Assembly: GCF_000003815.2 (NCBI RefSeq)
Contig: NW_023365777.1
Location: 478,855-542,854 of the forward strand
From: Branchiostoma floridae
Lineage: Eukaryota > Chordata > Leptocardii > Amphioxiformes > Branchiostomatidae
Length of the DNA stretch: 64,000 bases
Reading direction: 5' to 3'
Shown one piece after another: positions 21,126 through 33,800 of this stretch (position 1 is its first letter; each line of letters opens with the position of its first letter). The position numbers and the translations under genes are program-made. The notes beneath the pieces were generated by a model. It saw only the letters and a program-made list of their open reading frames with translations. It did no database searches and was not told where the DNA came from.

Positions 21126-21517
21126 ACATTCCAGTCTAAATTGTTTTCTTGTCTAACAAGTCTATATTTCTTGTCATGATTAAGAAAATATTAGAATCTA
21201 AAAAATAATCTTACTTCAAGAAAAACTACTTAAGATAATTCTCAGCTCGTGGACAAGACAACTTTTTCTGTATACAAGGAGAAAGAGGATAACAAGAGAA
21301 GGTATTTTTGGTAGTAAACAATGTTTGCAAGTTGGAAGTAACGTTACGTGTCGAGGCCGCTTAAATTGCCTCGTACACAGTGCCCTAACGTAGTGTCGAG
21401 GACTTGGCATTTGTGATGTCTAAATTCCATTGCACATGTAAATACTCATGATTATATTTCTTCGAGTTGCAGAGTATCAGCAACCTCTGTGTTCATTTTC
21501 TGAACACAAGTCCTGGC

Positions 21518-21835
21518 TAAAGATGGGTACCGTTTCACACATGCGTATATATTCAAGTCCGTATGAGGTCCGTATGGAGTTCTTTGCCTCTGCCAGGGTC
21601 CACAAGTCGCTGTAAAAATAGAAGAATTTGGACAGATATAGACAGATAACATGCCAGGAGAGGAGTAAGCTGGCCGAGGAGTACGGTTTGCAACACAGCT
21701 AACTGGTTATCTGGCTATATTTGTCCGATTTCTATTATTTTTCCAGCGACCTGTGTAGCCTGGTAGATGCTATTAGAATTCCATACGGACCTCATACGGA
21801 CTCGAATATATACGCACGTGTGAACCCACCTTAAG
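21518..21835. mobile_element. Palindromic MITE in tandem unit 1
   Basis: The left end TTCACACATGCGTATATATTC and following CAAGTCCGTATGAGGTCCGT are mirrored by ATACGGACCTCATACGGACT and GAATATATACGCACGTGTGAA at the right end, giving terminal inverted repeats of roughly 65 bp over about 320 bp. A diverged copy lies at about 50036-50333. Confidence 0.8.
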
Positions 21836-22429
21836 GACAAATTGTGTCAAATAGACACTCCTTCTGAAATGCCATTTAGGGCTATTTAGCATTCGAGGCA
21901 ACTGAATGTTTGCGAGACTCATTAGTAAAGGTACAGTAGAAAACAACACGGTTCATCTCTTTTATATGGAAACAGTCCTTCAATGAAATTTCGTATGAGC
22001 CTATAGCATTACTTTCATCTTTAGGAGACGATATCGTAGATTTGATTTGATTACTAGCTGTAACAGTTATGATTGGATTGTATAATGCTTCGTGACAGAA
22101 AACGCCGTCCTTATGTGTACTCAATGGCTGTTTTTATGCGACATCTCAACTTTTTAAAACTTTTCTTTTGGGGCATGTCGACGTCGTCATTTTAATAACA
22201 AATAAAGAGCGGATCATTACCTCCACGAAATGGATTTTCAAATGAAGTAATACCTATGATCGCTAAAATACTAGTCTCAACGTCATTGTGCTTGTCAAAT
22301 GTATCATTATCATTATCGAAGTGATATGAGACACATTTAATGATCACCTGTGCAATAGTTATATTTCAGCCATACCATAGGTATGGTGAAATATATTGTA
22401 TTCGTAATGTTTTTTTCTTCTTTCTTTCT

Positions 22430-23172
22430 TTCTTTCTCCTGTCAAATCTTCAAATCGAATCAACTCCGCCATTTTTTAACCGATTGACTTGAAATTTGGC
22501 ACAAAGGTAGAGTAAGCCAATACCCCCAGGTATTTTTTTCATTTTTTCATATCTGCCTTTGAAATGATTTTATTGAGGTTTTTGTCAATTTTTATGTATA
22601 TTTCGGGCTCCTGTACCCTGGTATTACAGCCGAATGACATGAAATTTGGTACAGAGGTGCCTTGATCATATGCTCACCTAGATTCAATAAAAGTTTTCCC
22701 ATACGGTACAACAAAATACTTAATTTTGCGATTTTTGGCCATTTTTTGACCAAAAAAGGACATTTTTGGCTCCTGTAGCCTCGTTTTACAACCAAATGAT
22801 CTGGAATTTGGTATAAAAGTGCCCTTTAATTATGTTCACATAAATTCAATAAAAGTTTTCCCATACGGTACAACAAAATGCTTAATGCTGCGATTTTATG
22901 GCCATTTTTTGACAAAATTTGGACATTTTTGGCTCCTGTTCCCTCGATTTACAACCTAATGACCCGTAAATTGGTAAAGGGGTGCTCTAGATATCTATTC
23001 AAATGACCCATGTATAATTTTTGGCATGGACCACTTTAAAATGATATATTTGGGATTTTTATGGTCATTTTCCAATGGCCAAAGGGGTCAACGACCTCAA
23101 GGCCTATTGTTTCATGAGGGAGATGGCTGAAATATGCTGTATTTGCTCTCAAGCAAATGTCGGCCTTTCTAG
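22430..23172 (+). mobile_element. Helitron-like non-autonomous element with 162-bp internal repeats (unit 1)
   Basis: The 3' end is a hairpin ATTTGCT-CTCA-AGCAAAT (23141-23158) followed by GTCGGCCTTTCTAG and then T, the Helitron CTRR-T pattern. Internally, blocks starting ggctcctgt at 22606, 22768 and 22931 repeat with a 162-163 bp period, each with aatttggta and, in two, aaaagttttcccatacggta. The 5' end is not fixed; a TTTC microsatellite precedes it. No helicase is encoded. Confidence 0.55.
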
Positions 23173-24750
23173 TTATTATTATGTTTATGTGATGACATTT
23201 GCGCATGCAGACCAGACTTTTCTTTTTGAAAATTGCATTGCTTTCTTAAATTCTATTTTCAACTAATTATTTCATTCTTGTAAAACATGTTAGCAACAAT
23301 GACAACCGTCTCCTAAATACAACTGTACAGACCGTCAACTTTGTTCGAAAATTCCGTCCAGAACTGCGTAAAATGATTAGGTACTGTACCGACTGCGTGC
23401 CTGTCAGGATTCTAAAAAAACGCTCACAGTCCAGACTTCATTTCAACAGAAGGCCGCAATAGTAGGTGTCTGACCATGATTGTATATTTAGACAGCATTG
23501 TCCTATTTTCATGCCACCCCTCGTTCAATTTAGATCTCTAGTCTTGCGAAAATATTACATGTTTAACTTAAAAGTTATATGCGGATTGCTGTCAAAAATA
23601 TGCACTGTAATCTGCATGACAGGTGCAAGAGGTAAGATTAAAAGCAGTTTTAGTTCGTATGTGAAACAATGAACAAATTCAGCAGTGACTGCCAGACCTA
23701 AAAATATCGGATAAAATGGCGTTATGTTGACCACAGGAACTTGTGTTGATGTCAAATCTTTCACTCAACTTTCGTCAAACCCAGAACTCACAATAATCAC
23801 GGAATAGACCAAAATATTCAAATGTCGTGTTGGTGATCTAGTGAGTGTCAATCTCGCCGCCGGAAAAAATCCAGTCGGCAACTGAAATCCCGGTCCACGG
23901 AAGGCGATGGCTCTTTTGAAGGTTTAGTAGTGTTTGTCCATGAAATGTGTCAATTGACTTGCTGAATTTATATTCGTAGACGTAAAGTAGCGTCACTCTC
24001 AAGGACACTGACTTACAAACATGCTACACAAAAATCCGGCTGTAACATTTAAAACAAAACAGAAAGTGAACACACCACTCTGTCATAACAATAGACACAA
24101 AATACTGTCTTGTCCTATACTTTCCAGTGTTCTAGATTCATATAAACATTACATTGAAAAGTGATATGTCTGGCAAATGGACACAGTAAACACATACGTA
24201 CAGATGATTGTGGGGTACGTGCACGTGCACGTGAAGACGTTAAGACGAAGGGAAGAAGCGCTCTGCCGAACAACCACTCGCTGAGGATGCTTACAGCTCT
24301 GTGGACCGAATACATACACAGCAGTTAAGTGAAATGTTTTTCTGATAAACTTTTTTAGACATTCCAGTCTAAATTGTTTTCTTGTCTAACAAGTCTATAT
24401 TTCTTGTCATGATTAAGAAAATATTAGAATCTAAAAAATAATCTTACTTCAAGAAAAACTACTTAAGATAATTCTCAGCTCGTGGACAAGACAACTTTTT
24501 CTGTATACAAGGAGAAAGAGGATAACAAGAGAAGGTATTTTTGGTAGTAAACAATGTTTGCAAGTTGGAAGTAACGTTACGTGTCGAGGCCGCTTAAATT
24601 GCCTCGTACACAGTGCCCTAACGTAGTGTCGAGGACTTGGCATTTGTGATGTCTAAATTCCATTGCACATGTAAATACTCATGATTATATTTCTTCGAGT
24701 TGCAGAGTATCAGCAACCTCTGTGTTCATTTTCTGAACACAAGTCCTGGC

Positions 24751-25068
24751 TAAAGATGGGTACCGTTTCACACATGCGTATATATTCAAGTCCGTATGAG
24801 GTCCGTATGGAGTTCTTTGCCTCTGCCAGGGTCCACAAGTCGCTGTAAAAATAGAAGAATTTGGACAGATATAGACAGATAACATGCCAGGAGAGGAGTA
24901 AGCTGGCCGAGGAGTACGGTTTGCAACACAGCTAACTGGTTATCTGGCTATATTTGTCCGATTTCTATTATTTTTCCAGCGACCTGTGTAGCCTGGTAGA
25001 TGCTATTAGAATTCCATACGGACCTCATACGGACTCGAATATATACGCACGTGTGAACCCACCTTAAG
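24751..25068. mobile_element. Palindromic MITE in tandem unit 2
   Basis: Copy of the element at 21518-21835 at a 3233-bp offset, duplicated as part of the unit rather than by transposition. Confidence 0.8.
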
Positions 25069-25662
25069 GACAAATTGTGTCAAATAGACACTCCTTCTGA
25101 AATGCCATTTAGGGCTATTTAGCATTCGAGGCAACTGAATGTTTGCGAGACTCATTAGTAAAGGTACAGTAGAAAACAACACGGTTCATCTCTTTTATAT
25201 GGAAACAGTCCTTCAATGAAATTTCGTATGAGCCTATAGCATTACTTTCATCTTTAGGAGACGATATCGTAGATTTGATTTGATTACTAGCTGTAACAGT
25301 TATGATTGGATTGTATAATGCTTCGTGACAGAAAACGCCGTCCTTATGTGTACTCAATGGCTGTTTTTATGCGACATCTCAACTTTTTAAAACTTTTCTT
25401 TTGGGGCATGTCGACGTCGTCATTTTAATAACAAATAAAGAGCGGATCATTACCTCCACGAAATGGATTTTCAAATGAAGTAATACCTATGATCGCTAAA
25501 ATACTAGTCTCAACGTCATTGTGCTTGTCAAATGTATCATTATCATTATCGAAGTGATATGAGACACATTTAATGATCACCTGTGCAATAGTTATATTTC
25601 AGCCATACCATAGGTATGGTGAAATATATTGTATTCGTAATGTTTTTTTCTTCTTTCTTTCT

Positions 25663-26405
25663 TTCTTTCTCCTGTCAAATCTTCAAATCGAATCAACTCC
25701 GCCATTTTTTAACCGATTGACTTGAAATTTGGCACAAAGGTAGAGTAAGCCAATACCCCCAGGTATTTTTTTCATTTTTTCATATCTGCCTTTGAAATGA
25801 TTTTATTGAGGTTTTTGTCAATTTTTATGTATATTTCGGGCTCCTGTACCCTGGTATTACAGCCGAATGACATGAAATTTGGTACAGAGGTGCCTTGATC
25901 ATATGCTCACCTAGATTCAATAAAAGTTTTCCCATACGGTACAACAAAATACTTAATTTTGCGATTTTTGGCCATTTTTTGACCAAAAAAGGACATTTTT
26001 GGCTCCTGTAGCCTCGTTTTACAACCAAATGATCTGGAATTTGGTATAAAAGTGCCCTTTAATTATGTTCACATAAATTCAATAAAAGTTTTCCCATACG
26101 GTACAACAAAATGCTTAATGCTGCGATTTTATGGCCATTTTTTGACAAAATTTGGACATTTTTGGCTCCTGTTCCCTCGATTTACAACCTAATGACCCGT
26201 AAATTGGTAAAGGGGTGCTCTAGATATCTATTCAAATGACCCATGTATAATTTTTGGCATGGACCACTTTAAAATGATATATTTGGGATTTTTATGGTCA
26301 TTTTCCAATGGCCAAAGGGGTCAACGACCTCAAGGCCTATTGTTTCATGAGGGAGATGGCTGAAATATGCTGTATTTGCTCTCAAGCAAATGTCGGCCTT
26401 TCTAG
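25663..26405 (+). mobile_element. Helitron-like element in tandem unit 2
   Basis: Copy of the element at 22430-23172, with the same hairpin and CTAG-T end at 26402-26406. Confidence 0.55.
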
Positions 26406-27982
26406 TTATTATTATGTTTATGTGATGACATTTGCGCATGCAGACCAGACTTTTCTTTTTGAAATTGCATTGCTTTCTTAAATTCTATTTTCAACTAATT
26501 ATTTCATTCTTGTAAAACATGTTAGCAACAATGACAACCGTCTCCTAAATACAACTGTACAGACCGTCAACTTTGTTCGAAAATTCCGTCCAGAACTGCG
26601 TAAAATGATTAGGTACTGTACCGACTGCGTGCCTGTCAGGATTCTAAAAAAACGCTCACAGTCCAGACTTCATTTCAACAGAAGGCCGCAATAGTAGGTG
26701 TCTGACCATGATTGTATATTTAGACAGCATTGTCCTATTTTCATGCCACCCCTCGTTCAATTTAGATCTCTAGTCTTGCGAAAATATTACATGTTTAACT
26801 TAAAAGTTATATGCGGATTGCTGTCAAAAATATGCACTGTAATCTGCATGACAGGTGCAAGAGGTAAGATTAAAAGCAGTTTTAGTTCGTATGTGAAACA
26901 ATGAACAAATTCAGCAGTGACTGCCAGACCTAAAAATATCGGATAAAATGGCGTTATGTTGACCACAGGAACTTGTGTTGATGTCAAATCTTTCACTCAA
27001 CTTTCGTCAAACCCAGAACTCACAATAATCACGGAATAGACCAAAATATTCAAATGTCGTGTTGGTGATCTAGTGAGTGTCAATCTCGCCGCCGGAAAAA
27101 ATCCAGTCGGCAACTGAAATCCCGGTCCACGGAAGGCGATGGCTCTTTTGAAGGTTTAGTAGTGTTTGTCCATGAAATGTGTCAATTGACTTGCTGAATT
27201 TATATTCGTAGACGTAAAGTAGCGTCACTCTCAAGGACACTGACTTACAAACATGCTACACAAAAATCCGGCTGTAACATTTAAAACAAAACAGAAAGTG
27301 AACACACCACTCTGTCATAACAATAGACACAAAATACTGTCTTGTCCTATACTTTCCAGTGTTCTAGATTCATATAAACATTACATTGAAAAGTGATATG
27401 TCTGGCAAATGGACACAGTAAACACATACGTACAGATGATTGTGGGGTACGTGCACGTGCACGTGAAGACGTTAAGACGAAGGGAAGAAGCGCTCTGCCG
27501 AACAACCACTCGCTGAGGATGCTTACAGCTCTGTGGACCGAATACATACACAGCAGTTAAGTGAAATGTTTTTCTGATAAACTTTTTTAGACATTCCAGT
27601 CTAAATTGTTTTCTTGTCTAACAAGTCTATATTTCTTGTCATGATTAAGAAAATATTAGAATCTAAAAAATAATCTTACTTCAAGAAAAACTACTTAAGA
27701 TAATTCTCAGCTCGTGGACAAGACAACTTTTTCTGTATACAAGGAGAAAGAGGATAACAAGAGAAGGTATTTTTGGTAGTAAACAATGTTTGCAAGTTGG
27801 AAGTAACGTTACATGTCGAGGCCGCTTAAATTGCCTCGTACACAGTGCCCTAACGTAGTGTCGAGGACTTGGCATTTGTGATGTCTAAATTCCATTGCAC
27901 ATGTAAATACTCATGATTATATTTCTTCGAGTTGCAGAGTATCAGCAACCTCTGTGTTCATTTTCTGAACACAAGTCCTGGC

Positions 27983-28300
27983 TAAAGATGGGTACCGTTT
28001 CACACATGCGTATATATTCAAGTCCGTATGAGGTCCGTATGGAGTTCTTTGCCTCTGCCAGGGTCCACAAGTCGCTGTAAAAATAGAAGAATTTGGACAG
28101 ATATAGACAGATAACATGCCAGGAGAGGAGTAAGCTGGCCGAGGAGTACGGTTTGCAACACAGCTAACTGGTTATCTGGCTATATTTGTCCGATTTCTAT
28201 TATTTTTCCAGCGACCTGTGTAGCCTGGTAGATGCTATTAGAATTCCATACGGACCTCATACGGACTCGAATATATACGCACGTGTGAACCCACCTTAAG
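27983..28300. mobile_element. Palindromic MITE in tandem unit 3
   Basis: Copy of the element at 21518-21835, carried by the unit. Confidence 0.8.
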
Positions 28301-28894
28301 GACAAATTGTGTCAAATAGACACTCCTTCTGAAATGCCATTTAGGGCTATTTAGCATTCGAGGCAACTGAATGTTTGCGAGACTCATTAGTAAAGGTACA
28401 GTAGAAAACAACACGGTTCATCTCTTTTATATGGAAACAGTCCTTCAATGAAATTTCGTATGAGCCTATAGCATTACTTTCATCTTTAGGAGACGATATC
28501 GTAGATTTGATTTGATTACTAGCTGTAACAGTTATGATTGGATTGTATAATGCTTCGTGACAGAAAACGCCGTCCTTATGTGTACTCAATGGCTGTTTTT
28601 ATGCGACATCTCAACTTTTTAAAACTTTTCTTTTGGGGCATGTCGACGTCGTCATTTTAATAACAAATAAAGAGCGGATCATTACCTCCACGAAATGGAT
28701 TTTCAAATGAAGTAATACCTATGATCGCTAAAATACTAGTCTCAACGTCATTGTGCTTGTCAAATGTATCATTATCATTATCGAAGTGATATGAGACACA
28801 TTTAATGATCACCTGTGCAATAGTTATATTTCAGCCATACCATAGGTATGGTGAAATATATTGTATTCGTAATGTTTTTTTCTTCTTTCTTTCT

Positions 28895-29637
28895 TTCTTT
28901 CTCCTGTCAAATCTTCAAATCGAATCAACTCCGCCATTTTTTAACCGATTGACTTGAAATTTGGCACAAAGGTAGAGTAAGCCAATACCCCCAGGTATTT
29001 TTTTCATTTTTTCATATCTGCCTTTGAAATGATTTTATTGAGGTTTTTGTCAATTTTTATGTATATTTCGGGCTCCTGTACCCTGGTATTACAGCCGAAT
29101 GACATGAAATTTGGTACAGAGGTGCCTTGATCATATGCTCACCTAGATTCAATAAAAGTTTTCCCATACGGTACAACAAAATACTTAATTTTGCGATTTT
29201 TGGCCATTTTTTGACCAAAAAAGGACATTTTTGGCTCCTGTAGCCTCGTTTTACAACCAAATGATCTGGAATTTGGTATAAAAGTGCCCTTTAATTATGT
29301 TCACATAAATTCAATAAAAGTTTTCCCATACGGTACAACAAAATGCTTAATGCTGCGATTTTATGGCCATTTTTTGACAAAATTTGGACATTTTTGGCTC
29401 CTGTTCCCTCGATTTACAACCTAATGACCCGTAAATTGGTAAAGGGGTGCTCTAGATATCTATTCAAATGACCCATGTATAATTTTTGGCATGGACCACT
29501 TTAAAATGATATATTTGGGATTTTTATGGTCATTTTCCAATGGCCAAAGGGGTCAACGACCTCAAGGCCTATTGTTTCATGAGGGAGATGGCTGAAATAT
29601 GCTGTATTTGCTCTCAAGCAAATGTCGGCCTTTCTAG
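28895..29637 (+). mobile_element. Helitron-like element in tandem unit 3
   Basis: Copy of the element at 22430-23172, ending in CTAG at 29634-29637. Confidence 0.55.
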
Positions 29638-30602
29638 TTATTATTATGTTTATGTGATGACATTTGCGCATGCAGACCAGACTTTTCTTTTTGAAAATTG
29701 CATTGCTTTCTTAAATTCTATTTTCAACTAATTATTTCATTCTTGTAAAACATGTTAGCAACAATGACAACCGTCTCCTAAATACAACTGTACAGACCGT
29801 CAACTTTGTTCGAAAATTCCGTCCAGAACTGCGTAAAATGATTAGGTACTGTACCGACTGCGTGCCTGTCAGGATTCTAAAAAAACGCTCACAGTCCAGA
29901 CTTCATTTCAACAGAAGGCCGCAATAGTAGGTGTCTGACCATGATTGTATATTTAGACAGCATTGTCCTATTTTCATGCCACCCCTCGTTCAATTTAGAT
30001 CTCTAGTCTTGCGAAAATATTACATGTTTAACTTAAAAGTTATATGCGGATTGCTGTCAAAAATATGCACTGTAATCTGCATGACAGGTGCAAGAGGTAA
30101 GATTAAAAGCAGTTTTAGTTCGTATGTGAAACAATGAACAAATTCAGCAGTGACTGCCAGACCTAAAAATATCGGATAAAATGGCGTTATGTTGACCACA
30201 GGAACTTGTGTTGATGTCAAATCTTTCACTCAACTTTCGTCAAACCCAGAACTCACAATAATCACGGAATAGACCAAAATATTCAAATGTCGTGTTGGTG
30301 ATCTAGTGAGTGTCAATCTCGCCGCCGGAAAAAATCCAGTCGGCAACTGAAATCCCGGTCCACGGAAGGCGATGGCTCTTTTGAAGGTTTAGTAGTGTTT
30401 GTCCATGAAATGTGTCAATTGACTTGCTGAATTTATATTCGTAGACGTAAAGTAGCGTCACTCTCAAGGACACTGACTTACAAACATGCTACACAAAAAT
30501 CCGGCTGTAACATTTAAAACAAAACAGAAAGTGAACACACCACTCTGTCATAACAATAGACACAAAATACTGTCTTGTCCTATACTTTCCAGTGTTCTAG
30601 AT

Positions 30603-30823
30603 TCATATAAACATTACATTGAAAAGTGATATGTCTGGCAAATGGACACAGTAAACACATACGTACAGATGATTGTGGGGTACGTGCACGTGCACGTGAA
30701 GACGTTAAGACGAAGGGAAGAAGCGCTCTGCCGAACAACCACTCGCTGAGGATGCTTACAGCTCTGTGGACCGAATACATACACAGCAGTTAAGTGAAAT
30801 GTTTTTCTGATAAACTTTTTTAG
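30603..30823 (+). promoter_or_regulatory. Candidate proximal promoter / 5' UTR of the first LRR receptor gene
   Basis: A TATA-like CATATAAA (30604) lies in a block (ttctagattcatataaacat) shared with 36821-36840 upstream of the paralogue. About 80 bp further is an E-box-like array CGTGCACGTGCACGTG (30683-30698), reduced to tacgtgcacatg in the paralogue. A T-rich run ending TTTTTTAG just before conserved atccaaacagacagaatg looks like a splice acceptor, suggesting a 5' UTR intron. All of it is present three times because of the tandem units. Confidence 0.35.
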
Positions 30824-30874
30824 ATCCAAACAGACAGAATGTAGCTGACAGGTGAAGCTAAGAAGAATGCAGTC

Positions 30875-33800
30875 ATGTTGTTCATGCTTCTCTTAGCGGC
30901 TACTTGTGCTGCTTCAGATGACCCGGCGAGCTTAACTCAGTGTATGACGGCTGCATGGCTACAATGTATGCCTGACAAGCCGGGAATGCCTCGTATTACT
31001 TTGTCTGACACACATGCATGTGTCATGTGTAATTCCCTAATCAAGGGTGCTGTCTCTGCAAATCCTTTCCCTTTAATTGCTGGGGCCAATAGTGTGGCAA
31101 TTAGAGGATACCCGTTCTATGTCTTGTCAAAAGAGAAACTCGCACCGCTCCAGCATTCCGTGATTTCCAATTTGGGTCTGATAGACGCAAAGATCACTGA
31201 TGTGGAGAACAACACCTTCGCTGGGTTTTTCATCCTCTTAAAACTGTCCCTAGATTCTAACAGGTTGACAATTGTCAAGAAGACCTGGTTCACTGGCTTG
31301 GAGAATCTCGTGACGCTGATTTTGTCCAACAACAAGATCACACAGATAGAGCCAGGGAGCTTTGTGAACCTGACATGCCTGAATGTCTTAGATCTAGAGA
31401 ACAACATGTTACAGGTTGTAGACCCTGCCTGGCTCTTTGGAGCGACATTTGTCACGATCATGGACCTGAGATTTAATGAAATCGGTAGCATTTCACCGGG
31501 GTCATTTCAACACCAAACGCTGACCCGGTTAGACCTGATGGGTAACGATCTGTCAAGTTTGGATGGAGAGGTGCTGTGGGGACAGTTTTGGCTATCAAGG
31601 CTCCATATCAGCAGTGGCATGTTGGAATCTGTCCATGATGGAAGACCACACGGAATGTTGTGGAGCCTACATCGGATGGCAAATAGTCTAAGAGGGTCAG
31701 GAACGATGGTTGTTGAGGTGCCCACGTTTCTCTTCTGTGCCAGGTACACAGCTAATGAACTCTCGTTTGGGTGGATGTTCGATTCAATGAGGAATGTACC
31801 TCGTAACATCGAGTTGGGACGTCCCAACCCTGGCATCTCATGCGGTGCTTTGGAGCGTTCTCTGAGCCTAATCTCCATCCAGGCTCCTGCAGTTGTCCTG
31901 GCTACTGACGGCTCTTTGGCAGACAAACTGGTCCCCAACACGCTTGAGCAGTGCAGGCAGGTTTGGGAGTACCAAGGGGGGTATTACTGTAACAGTGGGC
32001 CTGGTGGGAAGCCCAATCTTCCGACTGGTTTCCATGTCCACAGGGAATGGAAGCTTTGAAGGTGTTGGCATGACATTTGTCCAGACACACGACACAAACA
32101 CACTCACCACCACAGAGTCCGGGCGCAACCAAAAGCAAACTACCCATAGAAACGCCAGTACCCGTAATATAAAGAACATCACCTGCATTCTGCTCACCAA
32201 AGATGAACACACTGAGTTGTTTTTCACCGTGCCCCCAGTACAGTGTCAAACACACTCAACACTAACCACTTACAGCACAGACACTGACGACTCCAGCAGC
32301 CTATCATACTACTCTGACTACTCAGAAAAACACGACACATCTTCAGAACTAGAAGACAACACAACACCACAAGAGAGCAACATACCTGAACCAGAGGTAC
32401 CTCCAGAAAAAAATCGTCTTCACATAGTAGTTTTGGCAGTGGTCGGTCTAGCGGTGTCAGCATTTGTAGTGTTGGTATGGAAGGTGTGCTCATTAAGATC
32501 AAACGTTGAAGATGAGGGGGCCAGTGACGATACACACATCTGGACAATACCACCTGGCGTTACTTTCCCCGGCTTGCTGAGGTCAGCTTCCCTCCCTGCA
32601 CGTCCAATCAAGGTTGTGTCGGATGACGCAGTCTCCTGTAGGTCATTACCCGCTACCCTGGATTCCATTGAACCTGCTTACAGCGAGATCTCAGATGAAA
32701 CGGCAATTGCTCAGAGGCCCCTGCCTGGCCTTCCACATACATACTGGGAGATTTCAGATGACGCCATCTCCAGCATCGTGCGGTCTTCTTCTCTCCCTGC
32801 TGTAACATGCACAGACCGGGGCGCCCCAGATGATGCGGCATCTTGCAGGTCATTGCCAGCCGTCCATCAGTCCATCGAGCCCACCTACAGTCAGATCCCA
32901 GATAACATAGCCGCTGCACAGCGCCCTCTGCCTGCTCTCCCGCGAGCAAAGTGGGAGGTTCCAGATCATGGCGTCACCCCACAGCGCCCTCTGCCAGCCT
33001 CATCACATACTTACACTGAGATCCCAGATGAGAACGGCCTCATGCCTTTCTATGCTGATGCTGAGTTTTCGCTTCATGTCGTCAGAAACCGGAGACAGGA
33101 TCGAAGGGCAATCCGAGAAAACGGTGTCACGTATGGATCAGCTGAACAGGCAAAAACCCAGTGTGAGCCTTTGCCTGCCCCATCCCAAACCTACAGTGAG
33201 ATCCCAGATGAGAGCGGCCTCGTGCCTTTCTATGCTGATGCTGCAGACTTTTCGTTCCATGTCGTTGGCAACACCACTACTTCCAGTAGACGCCGATCTG
33301 GAAGATCCATTGCCACATATGGTTTGGCTGAACAGACCAAAGCCCAGCGTAACAACTTCTATAGAAAGGCCCCCGAGGTTGAAGGCATAAGAGCCCGTAG
33401 ACAGCTGAGGACAGCCTTGACTGCTGAGCAAGGTGTGAGGTCGTACATCAACTTCACAGACGCAATGCTGTCCAGAGGTCAAAATGTCACGCAAGGTCAT
33501 ATCGCCTTCCTCACACTGCCTGATACCCATTGGCCTTTGGAAATCTCAGAAAATGGAAGCCGTATTACACCACGGCGTGCGTCCCTCCCCCTTGTCACAC
33601 AGCCTAACACCTATTGGCCATGGCATATTACAGGGGAGATAACCCACATGGGTATGAAACCTCACGGCGCGTCCCTCTCTCATATTCCAGGCGAGGGAGC
33701 ACCTATCACACCACGGCGTGCGTCCCTCCCCCTTGTCACACAGCCTAACACCTACTGGCCATGGCACATTCCAGGGGAGGAAGCATCTAACACACCACGG

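Larger units (their letters stand above)
21126..24358. repeat. Tandem 3.2-kb unit, copy 1 (3233 bp)
   Basis: Begins acattccagtctaaattg and ends gataaacttttttag. The same sequence recurs at 24359 and 27591. The unit contains, in order, a palindromic MITE, a Helitron-like element with internal repeats, and about 950 bp homologous to the region upstream of the LRR receptor gene at 37091. The small open frames inside recur at 3233/3232-bp spacing and look like chance frames. Confidence 0.95.
24359..27590. repeat. Tandem 3.2-kb unit, copy 2 (3232 bp)
   Basis: Identical by eye to copy 1 except for one missing A near 26461-26464 (gaaattg where copies 1 and 3 have gaaaattg). The MITE is at about 24751-25068 and the Helitron-like element at about 25663-26405. 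Confidence 0.95.
27591..30823. repeat. Tandem 3.2-kb unit, copy 3 (3233 bp)
   Basis: Identical by eye to copy 1 except for G-to-A at 27813. It ends cttttttag, directly followed by atccaaacagacagaatg and the LRR gene at 30875, so this copy supplies the gene's actual upstream region. Confidence 0.95.

Noticed and set aside
21216-30829. Recurring 60-80 codon frames in the 3.2-kb units
   Set aside because: They recur because the DNA is repeated; none shows a domain, splice context or conservation in the diverged single-copy region at 36 kb.
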